From an uncultured Chloroflexota bacterium (GTDB lineage Bacteria; Chloroflexota; Dehalococcoidia; UBA2979): a DNA stretch of 5,847 nucleotides. Made by a program: the position numbers and the translations under genes. The first letter of the stretch is position 1; each line of letters opens with the position of its first letter. The stretch covers positions 1 through 5,847 of the forward strand of contig CADEHD010000141.1 of NCBI GenBank assembly GCA_902827055.1, given 5' to 3'. Below the pieces are notes generated by a model, which worked only from the letters and a program-made list of their open reading frames with translations, did no database searches and had not been told where the DNA came from. Below, in pieces: positions 1 to 5,824 of this stretch.

Positions 1-44
1 CGGGAGGGCGTGCGCCACGGCGTCGCCACGAATCGAGCGGTAAT

Positions 45-313
45 GGTCGTGCCCCGCCGTCGAGACGGTCCTCGGGCTTGCCGCCCAACTCCGGCTCAAG
101 CCCGGCTGCCCTGCGGCACCCGATGTATCCGACGTACCGCTGCTTCCTTCCGGACCTGACGGGGTTGGCCGGGCATCGCCGCGCAGGACCTGGCTCTCAA
201 CACCAGTGATGAACAGTAGACCCCGGGGGCGCGCACCCCTCGGGCGGGCATTCAGCCCCGCTAAAGCGGATTGCGGGTACAGGGCACCGCTAACTCCCCG
301 CCTAGCACGACCG
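45..313 (-). ncRNA. ffs: Large (Bacillus-type) signal recognition particle RNA with Alu domain
   Basis: This is the RNA of the signal recognition particle. It binds Ffh and directs ribosomes making membrane or secreted proteins to FtsY and the translocon. The S-domain core, read on the minus strand, includes GTCCGGAAGGAAGCAGC (within 139-160), the hallmark Ffh-binding helix 8. Flanking arms CCTGC (near 183-187) and GCAGG (near 110-114) pair around it. Further upstream, GTGCTAGGCGGGGAGTTAGC (about 307-288), GGTGCCCTGTACC (288-276) and the CCGCTTTAGCGG hairpin (269-258) match, as I remember it, the 5' Alu domain of the Bacillus subtilis scRNA. The ends close with a perfect 8-bp helix, GGTCGTGC (312-305) with GCACGACC (52-45). 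The length of about 269 nt fits the large class, not the roughly 100-nt 4.5S form. Exact ends are good to a few bases. No downstream U-tract terminator is visible. Confidence 0.95.
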
Positions 314-319
314 TCTCCC

Positions 320-325
320 AGTCTA
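320..325 (-). promoter_or_regulatory. Probable extended -10 element of the ffs promoter
   Basis: On the minus strand the sequence TGCTAGACT ends 6-7 nt before the predicted 5' end of the SRP RNA. It has the form of an extended -10 (TGn followed by TAGACT, 4 of 6 matches to TATAAT). The spacing to the base-paired RNA start at about 312-313 is what a sigma-70-type promoter predicts. No good -35 hexamer appears 16-18 nt further upstream, which an extended -10 can tolerate. Confidence 0.5.
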
Positions 326-347
326 GCATGGGCAATGGGGTCGGCCG

Positions 348-353
348 TAGACT
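348..353 (+). promoter_or_regulatory. Possible -10 element for the dinG-acetyltransferase unit
   Basis: TAGACT on the plus strand is a copy of the hexamer proposed for ffs on the other strand. It would place a transcript start near 360, leaving a leader of about 35-65 nt before the candidate dinG starts at 396 and 423. There is no TGn extension and no recognisable -35. The call rests on position and on mirror symmetry with the ffs promoter. Confidence 0.3.
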
Positions 354-395
354 GGCCTGGTACGCGGGCGCGGCCCGCCTGGGACGGATCCCCTC

Positions 396-3242
396 CTGCC
401 AGCTCCCACGCCGCCCCGGCCCATTGGCGGCTTCCGCACGCCGATTCCCGGGTACGCCTCGACCGCTGGCGAGTACGTCGCGATCGACCTCGAGACGACC
501 GGGCTCGACTCCACGGCCGACCGCATCATCGAGATTGGCGCGACGCGGTTCGACCGGCGCGGCGCCATCGAGGCGTTTCGCACCTTCGTGGACCCCGGCC
601 GCGCGATCCCGCGTGAGGTCCAGCTTCTCACCTCGATCGCGGACGCCGATGTCGTCGGCGCGCCCACGCCCACGCTGGCGGTGGCACGCCTCGGGACGTT
701 CGTCGGCGGCCGCCCCGTGGTCGGCCACAACGTGCGCTTTGACCTTGAGTTCCTGGCCGCGCACGGCTTCGAGGCGCGTGGTGGCGCGTTCGATACGTGG
801 GACCTCGCATCCGTGCTGTTGCCTCGTGCGTCCCGCCTGAGCCTGGGCGCGCTGACCGCGCATCTCGGCGTGCCGCACCCGGACGCCCATCGCGCCCTCG
901 CGGATGCGGAGGCGACGCGCGACGTCTTCATCGAGCTCCTCGACCGACTCGACGCGTTGCCACGGGCGACGATCGCCGACCTCGAGGCGATCGCGCGCTC
1001 GGCGGGCTGGGCGGCGCGCACGCTGTTCGAGGAAGCGCTCGACCGCGCGGATCCTGACGCCGACGCGTACCTCGGCAGCGCGCGCCCGCCACTGGTCGAG
1101 TCGCCACCGCTCGCGGTCGTCGGCGCGTCGAGCCCCGTGACCGCGACCGACCTCGCGGCGCTCTTCGACCTCGCGAGCCTGCGCGACGACGTGCTGCCGG
1201 GCTACGAGCGGCGGCGCGGCCAGCTCGAGATGGCTTCTGCCGTGGCGACGGCGCTGACTCACGGCGGGCAGATCGCCATCGAGGCGGGGACGGGTACCGG
1301 GAAGTCGCTTGCCTACCTGCTGCCCTCCCTGCTCCACGCCTCGCGGACCGGGCGGCGCGTGGTGATCTCGACGCACACGATCAACCTCCAGGAGCAGCTG
1401 CTGCAGCACGACCTCCCGGCAGCCACGGCGCTCGTCGAGGAGCGCGAGGGGCTGGAGCGCGGCACGCTCCGCGCGGCGACGCTGAAGGGCCGGGGCAACT
1501 ACCTCTGCCTGGAGCGGTGGACGCTGCGCCGGCATGACCCGCGCCCACGGACGCTGCCCGAGGCGCGCCTGCACGGCCGGATTGCGACCTGGCTACCGAC
1601 GACGGTGACCGGTGACCTCGGCGAGCTCTACATGTCGTCGGATGAGCGCGAGGGCTGGGCGGCGCTCTCGGCGGGTGACGCAGACTGCCTCTCGCGGCGC
1701 TGTGAGTTCGTGCGCGAAGGGAGCTGCTTCCTGTTGCAGGCGCGGCAGCGTGCGGCCTCGGCGCACGCGGTGGTGGTGAACCATGCGCTGCTGCTCGCCG
1801 CGTCGTCGGTCGAGTCGGGGGCGCTGCCGCCCTTCGACCAGCTGGTGATCGACGAGGCGCATCGCCTGGAGGAAGTCGCGACGTCTCAGTACGGCGGCAC
1901 GCTCTCGCTGCGTGAGCTGCGTGCGCTGCTCGAAGGGTTCGCGGCGTCCGAGGGCGTCGCGAGTCAGATGCAGCGCTCCGCATCCCTCGATTCATCGCCG
2001 CTGTCGCCCGCCGCGGGGCTCGTGCCAGACGCCGAGGCGCTGCGCACGGCCGCCCGTCGGGCGCGCGATCGCGTGCCCGCGCTGGACCAGGCTCTGCGCG
2101 CCTACCTCGCGGAGCGGCGCGAGACCGGCGACGCCGGATCGGAGGACGAGGTGGCGATCACCTCCGGTCGCTACTCGCAGCCGCTGTGGGAAGAGGTGGA
2201 GGAGCGCGCCGTCGAGGTGGAGCTTGCCAGTGTCGGGCTGATCCGCGAGCTCGAACGCTGCCGTGCCACGCTCCAGTCGATGCCACCGGGGAGCGTGTTC
2301 GGCCTCGACGAGATGGCGGGGGCACTCGGGCGCGGCGCGCAGCAGCTGCAGGAGGTGCGACAGGTCCTCGGCGATGTGCTGGGTGCGTCGCCCGGCCTCG
2401 TGCGCTGGCTCCGAGTCAGCGACGGCGACGCGCGGCTCAGCGTCGCGCCGCTGGATGTCTCGGATCGGCTGCGCGCGGAGCTGTACGAGCGCTGCTCGAC
2501 CGTGGTCGCGACCAGCGCGACGCTCAGCGCGGGTGACTCATTCGACTTCTCGTTGCGCGCGCTCGGCCTTGAGGAGGCGGAGACGCTCAGCATCCCGTCG
2601 CCCTTCGACTACCGGCGCGCGGCCCTCGTCATCGTGGCAAACGATGTCGTGGAGCCCGATCAGCCGGGGCACGCCTCGGCGCTGCAGGGTGCGCTGGCGG
2701 GTGCGGCCGCCGCCGCCGAGGGGCGCACGCTGGCGCTGTTCACCTCGCATGGTGGGGTGCGACAGGCGGCGGCGGCACTCCGGGGCACGCTCTCACGCGA
2801 GGGGATCACGGTGCTCGCGCAGCAGGTCGACGGCACGCCGGCGCGACTGCTGGAGGCACTGCAGGGCGATCACCGCACGATGCTCCTGGGGACGGCGGCC
2901 TTCTGGGAGGGCGTCGACGTGCGCGGCGACACGCTGTCGGTGGTGGCTGTGGCCCGGCTGCCGTTCCCCGTACCCAACGATCCGATTCACGCGGGCCGCG
3001 CTGCCCTCTACGACGATGGGTTCGCGGAGTACTCGCTGCCGCAGGCCCTCCTGCGGTTTCGCCAGGGCTTCGGGCGGCTGATTCGCGGCGCCGAGGAGCG
3101 GGGCGTGTTCATCGTGCTCGATCGCCGCGTGCTCACCCGTCGGTACGGGGAGGCGTTCCTCGACGCGCTCCCGGACTGCGAGGTGCGGCGCTTGCCAACC
3201 TCCCAGATCCCGGGGGCCGTGCGGGACTGGCTGGCGCGGTGA
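396..3242 (+). CDS. dinG: DinG-family ATP-dependent DNA helicase with N-terminal DEDDh 3'-5' exonuclease domain
   Basis: This is an XPD-like superfamily 2 helicase fused to a DnaQ-type exonuclease and probably acts in DNA repair or R-loop/structure removal. The exonuclease has a complete catalytic set: Asp and Glu of DLETTG (486, 492), Asp of GHNVRFD (741), and HRALAD (His 888, Asp 903). The helicase follows: Walker A GTGTGKS (1287-1307), DEAH (1851-1862), SATLS (around 2513-2527), FWEGVD (around 2901-2918) and motif VI QGFGRLIR (3063-3086). Four cysteines (codons 1506, 1686, 1701, 1725; C-x59-C-x4-C-x7-C) lie where DinG/XPD enzymes hold a 4Fe-4S cluster. Length is about 940 residues. The frame is open from 351 but has no ATG, GTG or TTG before GTG 588, which would cut off DLETTG. 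I use CTG 396 provisionally; ATT 423 and ATT 444 are alternatives. The family call is firm and the start is not. The stop overlaps the next gene. Confidence 0.93.
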   Translation: MPAPTPPRPIGGFRTPIPGYASTAGEYVAIDLETTGLDSTADRIIEIGATRFDRRGAIEAFRTFVDPGRAIPREVQLLTSIADADVVGAPTPTLAVARLGTFVGGRPVVGHNVRFDLEFLAAHGFEARGGAFDTWDLASVLLPRASRLSLGALTAHLGVPHPDAHRALADAEATRDVFIELLDRLDALPRATIADLEAIARSAGWAARTLFEEALDRADPDADAYLGSARPPLVESPPLAVVGASSPVTATDLAALFDLASLRDDVLPGYERRRGQLEMASAVATALTHGGQIAIEAGTGTGKSLAYLLPSLLHASRTGRRVVISTHTINLQEQLLQHDLPAATALVEEREGLERGTLRAATLKGRGNYLCLERWTLRRHDPRPRTLPEARLHGRIATWLPTTVTGDLGELYMSSDEREGWAALSAGDADCLSRRCEFVREGSCFLLQARQRAASAHAVVVNHALLLAASSVESGALPPFDQLVIDEAHRLEEVATSQYGGTLSLRELRALLEGFAASEGVASQMQRSASLDSSPLSPAAGLVPDAEALRTAARRARDRVPALDQALRAYLAERRETGDAGSEDEVAITSGRYSQPLWEEVEERAVEVELASVGLIRELERCRATLQSMPPGSVFGLDEMAGALGRGAQQLQEVRQVLGDVLGASPGLVRWLRVSDGDARLSVAPLDVSDRLRAELYERCSTVVATSATLSAGDSFDFSLRALGLEEAETLSIPSPFDYRRAALVIVANDVVEPDQPGHASALQGALAGAAAAAEGRTLALFTSHGGVRQAAAALRGTLSREGITVLAQQVDGTPARLLEALQGDHRTMLLGTAAFWEGVDVRGDTLSVVAVARLPFPVPNDPIHAGRAALYDDGFAEYSLPQALLRFRQGFGRLIRGAEERGVFIVLDRRVLTRRYGEAFLDALPDCEVRRLPTSQIPGAVRDWLAR

Positions 3243-3766
3243 GTCGCGCTCCCGCGCGCGGCCGGGGCACGCCGAGTCCGGGCGTCGCGTGGGCGCGCAG
3301 TCGCGAGGTGGTGCTCGTGGCGCTCGACCCGGGCGAGGCGCTGCCGGCAGGCGTGCAGCACGCGCTCCGCGATGGCATCGAGCGCGGCTACGAGGGGCCG
3401 ACGCCGGCGCTGCCCGTCGACGCTCGCGTGTACGGCATCGAGGTGCGTGGCGCGACGGTTGGGGTGCTCGCCGTCCGCGCGGGGTGGCCGACGCCCGGTG
3501 ACGCCTCGATTGTCGCGGTGGCCATCGACCCGGCGGCGCGCGGTCGCTCGCTCGCGATGCGCGCGCTGCTGCTGGCAGAGCGGTCGCTCGCTCTCGAGGG
3601 CTTCGCGCGCTGCCTCGCGGTGGTCCCCCGGACGAACGGGCGCGGCCTCTACTTCATGCTGCGCTGCGGTTACGCCCCGGTGCTCGCGGGCGCGCCCGAC
3701 GGGGGTGCGGCCGACCTCACGTGGTTCGCGCGGCGGGACGGTCGTGCCGGGGCGCGCGGCGCCTGA
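3239..3766 (+). CDS. GNAT-like N-acetyltransferase
   Basis: A 175-residue protein that looks like a GNAT-fold acyltransferase, which would move an acetyl group from acetyl-CoA to an unidentified amine. The best evidence is the block IVAVAIDPAARGRSLAMRAL (about residues 91-110), the usual strand-4 then pyrophosphate-loop arrangement. It is followed by an amphipathic helix, a short strand (CLAVVP), then NGRGLYFMLRCGYAPV, the usual 'N..a...Y...GF' ending. The loop reads RGRSLA where the consensus Q/R-x-x-G-x-G/A expects Gly at the fourth position. The first 20 or so residues are low-complexity and may be disordered. The GTG start at 3239 overlaps the dinG stop as GTGA and has no clear Shine-Dalgarno, which suggests translational coupling. 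Substrate unknown; the family call is moderately sure. Confidence 0.75.
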   Translation: MSRAPARGRGTPSPGVAWARSREVVLVALDPGEALPAGVQHALRDGIERGYEGPTPALPVDARVYGIEVRGATVGVLAVRAGWPTPGDASIVAVAIDPAARGRSLAMRALLLAERSLALEGFARCLAVVPRTNGRGLYFMLRCGYAPVLAGAPDGGAADLTWFARRDGRAGARGA

Positions 3767-3778
3767 GGCTGTTGTCGC

Positions 3779-3795
3779 CTGCGCCGTCTACGCAG
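3779..3795. other. Small hairpin in the gap between convergent genes
   Basis: CTGCG (3779-3783) and CGCAG (3791-3795) form a perfect 5-bp stem with a 7-nt loop. It lies in the 37-bp gap between the stops of the acetyltransferase gene and the convergent membrane-protein gene. The position suits a shared transcription end point, but the stem is short and no U-run follows on either strand, so a functional intrinsic terminator is doubtful. Confidence 0.25.
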
Positions 3796-3803
3796 TCCCG
3801 AGG

Positions 3804-4187
3804 TCAGCGTCGTGCGCGCCGCGCGCGAGCCTGCGCCATCTGGCGCCGAACCCAGCGTCGATACAGCGCGGCTGCGAGGACGGCCGTGACGACGACGAGC
3901 AGGAGTCCGGCGGTGTCCTCGGCGCCCTCGGGGAGCTGGCCGAACCAGCGGCCGATCCAGATGCCGAACGCGACGGCGAGCATCGTGCCGAGGGGCCAGC
4001 CGCGGCCCTCTCGCGACGCCTCCGCGTCCGGGTCGGGGGCGTCCGGCTCGTCGAGTTCGTCGTACTCTTCGCCGCCGTACTCGTCGCCCTCGTAGGCGAC
4101 GTCCATGATGGCGTCGTCGTCCGCGGTCGGCGCGCCCGACGGGCGGTCACCCGCGCGTTCGTGCGGAGCGCTGCGCTCGGCAGTCAC
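3804..4187 (-). CDS. Small two-helix membrane protein with acidic N-terminal region, function unknown
   Basis: I do not recognise this 127-residue protein. Residues 1-63 are hydrophilic and strongly acidic, with an Asp/Glu/Tyr/Gly-rich stretch at 28-60. Two hydrophobic segments follow, about 64-83 (WPLGTMLAVAFGIWIGRWFG) and about 93-109 (AGLLLVVVTAVLAAALY), joined by a short acidic loop. The tail, 110-127, is very basic. By the positive-inside rule the tail is cytoplasmic, which with two helices puts the acidic N-terminus inside as well. The start is the GTG at 4187, which overlaps the stop of the zinc-finger gene as GTGA. The frame stays open upstream to 4430, but that part is Arg/His/Pro-rich shadow sequence lying inside the zinc-finger gene. 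No Shine-Dalgarno is evident, so translation is probably coupled. No enzyme motif is visible. Confidence 0.75.
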   Translation of the reverse strand: MTAERSAPHERAGDRPSGAPTADDDAIMDVAYEGDEYGGEEYDELDEPDAPDPDAEASREGRGWPLGTMLAVAFGIWIGRWFGQLPEGAEDTAGLLLVVVTAVLAAALYRRWVRRQMAQARARRARR

Positions 4188-4579
4188 GAGTCGATGCGGC
4201 GGTAGCGACGCCGGGTGCGCGGCCGTTCGCGCTTCGGTGGCGGCTCGCTCGTGCGGCCCGTGGCCAGCGAGGGCGCGGGCGGTGCGCCGGGGAAGGTGGG
4301 CGCGATCGCCTGCATCATCTCGGCGTGGCGCGCGGTGGTGGCGTTGCCGTGTCCCTGCATGGACTCCGCCTGGAGTCGATCGATGCAGGGCTGGCAGAAG
4401 TACTCGAGGCCGAGGCTCTCGCCGATCCATGCGTCGCCGCAGTCGATGCCCGGCTGGTCGTTGCGCGGATTCAGGTGGAAATCAGCGCCACAGCTGAAGC
4501 ACTGCTGGACGTTGCGCAGGTCCGCCTCGAGCTTGCCGCACACCGAACACGTCACCGGGTCACCGGTCCAGGTTGTCAT
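4184..4579 (-). CDS. Small zinc-finger protein with C4HC3-like ligand pattern, function unknown
   Basis: A 131-residue protein with eight likely zinc ligands in its first half: C11-x2-C14, C27-x2-C30, H35, C47, C62-x2-C65. The C4HC3 order is that of a two-zinc cross-brace such as PHD or RING-CH, although the H35 to C47 gap is longer than in PHD fingers. This is pattern resemblance only; two separate zinc ribbons would also fit. Residues about 75-115 form an Ala/Pro-rich linker, and 116-128 are a very basic tail (KRERPRTRRRYRR) that could contact nucleic acid or acidic partners. There is no signal peptide or membrane segment. The ATG at 4579 has a good Shine-Dalgarno, AAAGGA at 4591-4586, six bases upstream. 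The gene overlaps the end of the nucleotidyltransferase gene by 20 nt and abuts the membrane-protein gene by a GTGA overlap. Confidence 0.8.
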   Translation of the reverse strand: MTTWTGDPVTCSVCGKLEADLRNVQQCFSCGADFHLNPRNDQPGIDCGDAWIGESLGLEYFCQPCIDRLQAESMQGHGNATTARHAEMMQAIAPTFPGAPPAPSLATGRTSEPPPKRERPRTRRRYRRIDS

Positions 4580-5798
4580 CGAGCGTCCTTTGCGCCTGCA
4601 CCTCGGAGGGCGGATCTGGCGTCACGCTGGCCAGGGAATCGCGCACCAGCCGCCGGGCCTGTGCCCGTGTGTGCAGCGTGCCGAGGAACCGCTCGCGACG
4701 CAAGCGGCGCAGCCACTCGCCCATCGCGGGGCCGGGGGCGATCCCCAGCTGCTCGAGCTCCGTGGGGGTGAGGGCCGGGCGCGTCCGTTCCCAGCGTCCC
4801 AGTTCGCGCTGTAACGCACGTTGTGGGGCGGGAGCCAGCCAACGCGCCGCGGTGCGACCCGGCGTCGACAGCCCCTCGAGGGGGGCGAGGGCGTCGGGGG
4901 TCGCCTCGCTGCACTCGAGGAGGGCCCGCGCGCCCTCGACGGCGCGCGCGACCTCGCGCGGCGCGCCGAAGCGCTCGATGACGGCGGCGGCTGTGCCGGG
5001 CTCGAGGGGGGCGCAGAGAACGGCTGCGAGGACGGCCACGGGGATCGGTCCGCGACGCCGCAGCAGGGCGGCCTGCGTCGCGGGAGTGAGGTGCAGGCCC
5101 TCGACGGTGGCGCCGAGTGCGCCCCAGTCCTCGAGGAGGGCGAGCACGCGCCCCGGCGCGGGCTCCTCGGCGGTGCGGACGAACTCCGCCCAGAGCCGCT
5201 CGCCGCTGATCGCGGCGAGCCACGCAAGGCCTCCCCCGAGTGCCGCGAGCGTGTCCTCCTCGGGGTGCAGGTCGAGGCGAACGGCGTAGCGGGCGCCGCG
5301 CCAGATCCGAGTCGCGTCGTCCCGGAATGAGGCGGCGTGCAGGATGCGCAGGCGACCATGCCGGAGATCCTCGAGTCCGCCGTACGGGTCCAGGAGGTCG
5401 CCCTCACGATTGCCAGCGAGGCAGACGGCGATGGCGTTGACCGTGAAGTCGCGGCGCGCGAGGTCGGCCTCGATCGCGGCGTCCAGCGTCGGTTCCGGGA
5501 GGGCGCCAGGCCGGGCGTACGTCTCGGTGCGGCTCCGCGCGAAGTCGATGCGGCCGGTGGGGCTGCTCACGGTCGCGGTGCCGAACCGATCATGCTGCGT
5601 GACGGCGCCGCCAAGCGCCTGGCTCGCCGCGCGCGCCGCGACATCGGGCGCGCTCGTGGTGACGAGGTCGAGGTCGACCAGGGGCCGTCCGAGGGCGACG
5701 TCGCGCACCGCGCCTCCGACCGCCCAGCACTCGATGTCGGGCGACGCCGCGAGGGCTGCGTCGAGGGCGCCGCGGAGGTCGCGCGGCAGGGCCGCCAC
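4560..5798 (-). CDS. cca: tRNA nucleotidyltransferase / poly(A) polymerase family protein (probable CCA-adding enzyme)
   Basis: A 412-residue class II nucleotidyltransferase, probably adding CCA to tRNA 3' ends. The head domain has VGGAVRD (about residues 27-33) and the metal-binding pair in VDLDLV (D42, D44). Next come HDRFGT (69-74), IDFARSRTETY (84-94), the RRDFTVNA block (115-122), LDPYGG (136-141) and DDATRIWRGARY (160-171), the neck motif that usually reads 'DPxRxLRaxRF'. The C-terminal half is helical and Leu/Ala/Arg-rich; no HD phosphohydrolase domain is visible. Poly(A) polymerase or an A-adding or CC-adding half-enzyme cannot be excluded, because these share the same motifs. The GTG at 5798 is chosen for GAGG (5807-5804) five bases upstream. 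The frame remains open to the window edge, so an earlier start outside the window is possible. It is first gene of the minus-strand unit as far as the window shows. Confidence 0.9.
   Translation of the reverse strand: MAALPRDLRGALDAALAASPDIECWAVGGAVRDVALGRPLVDLDLVTTSAPDVAARAASQALGGAVTQHDRFGTATVSSPTGRIDFARSRTETYARPGALPEPTLDAAIEADLARRDFTVNAIAVCLAGNREGDLLDPYGGLEDLRHGRLRILHAASFRDDATRIWRGARYAVRLDLHPEEDTLAALGGGLAWLAAISGERLWAEFVRTAEEPAPGRVLALLEDWGALGATVEGLHLTPATQAALLRRRGPIPVAVLAAVLCAPLEPGTAAAVIERFGAPREVARAVEGARALLECSEATPDALAPLEGLSTPGRTAARWLAPAPQRALQRELGRWERTRPALTPTELEQLGIAPGPAMGEWLRRLRRERFLGTLHTRAQARRLVRDSLASVTPDPPSEVQAQRTLDDNLDR
4586..4591 (-). promoter_or_regulatory. Shine-Dalgarno of the zinc-finger gene
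   Basis: AAAGGA on the minus strand lies 6 nt before the ATG at 4579, inside the 3' end of the upstream nucleotidyltransferase gene. It supports the chosen start and independent initiation within the operon. Confidence 0.7.
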
Positions 5799-5803
5799 GA
5801 TGG

Positions 5804-5807
5804 CCTC
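5804..5807 (-). promoter_or_regulatory. Shine-Dalgarno of the nucleotidyltransferase gene
   Basis: GAGG on the minus strand, 5 nt before the GTG at 5798. It is the reason for preferring this start over reading through to the window edge. Confidence 0.45.
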
Positions 5808-5818
5808 GGCGCTAGGGC

Positions 5819-5824
5819 GTATAA
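5819..5824 (-). promoter_or_regulatory. Possible -10 element upstream of the nucleotidyltransferase gene
   Basis: TTATAC on the minus strand is the most AT-rich hexamer here and lies about 20 nt before the GTG start. It would give a very short leader containing the GAGG ribosome site. No -35 match is seen in the remaining bases before the window edge. Confidence 0.25.

Larger units (their letters stand above)
318..355. repeat. 8-bp inverted repeat in the divergent promoter region
   Basis: CCAGTCTA (318-325) and TAGACTGG (348-355) are perfect reverse complements separated by 22 bp, so their centres lie 30 bp apart. Each arm contains TAGACT reading outward, one toward ffs and the other toward dinG. 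They may be mirrored -10 elements of two divergent promoters, or the two half-sites of an operator. The sequence alone does not decide. The spacer is unlikely to be a transcript hairpin loop of importance, because both genes would start outside it. Confidence 0.5.

Noticed and set aside
1..44. Possible start of a downstream gene (such as dnaX, often next to ffs) at the minus-strand GTG 29-27
   Set aside because: Too few codons are present, no Shine-Dalgarno is visible, and the encoded residues do not match the usual DnaX N-terminus. I see no supportable feature here.
74..103. Inverted repeat GGGCTTG / CAAGCCC considered as a terminator for a short SRP RNA
   Set aside because: It lies inside the large SRP RNA, upstream of the closing helix strand at 45-52, and has no U-tract; it is more likely part of the RNA's own structure or chance.
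381..392. GGGA-CGGA-TCCC mini-hairpin in the dinG leader
   Set aside because: A 4-bp stem in such GC-rich DNA is expected by chance.
206..840. Plus-strand open frames beginning at 206 and 271
   Set aside because: Both begin inside the SRP RNA and continue out of frame through the true exonuclease coding frame; composition is Arg/Pro/Ser shadow sequence.
261..1574. Long minus-strand open frame (437 codons)
   Set aside because: It runs antisense through dinG and into the SRP RNA; the Arg-rich, low-order composition is a shadow of GC-rich coding sequence, with no domain signature.
2263..3081. Plus-strand open frame of 272 codons inside dinG
   Set aside because: It lies in another frame of a region where the dinG frame carries conserved helicase motifs.
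3372..4205. Plus-strand open frame of 277 codons
   Set aside because: It overlaps the acetyltransferase out of frame and then runs antisense to the membrane-protein gene; the acidic hydrophilic stretch is the complement of that gene.
4188..4430. Upstream extension of the membrane-protein frame
   Set aside because: The sequence lies wholly inside the zinc-finger gene in another frame and is Arg/His/Pro-rich; the GTG at 4187 in a GTGA overlap is a better start.
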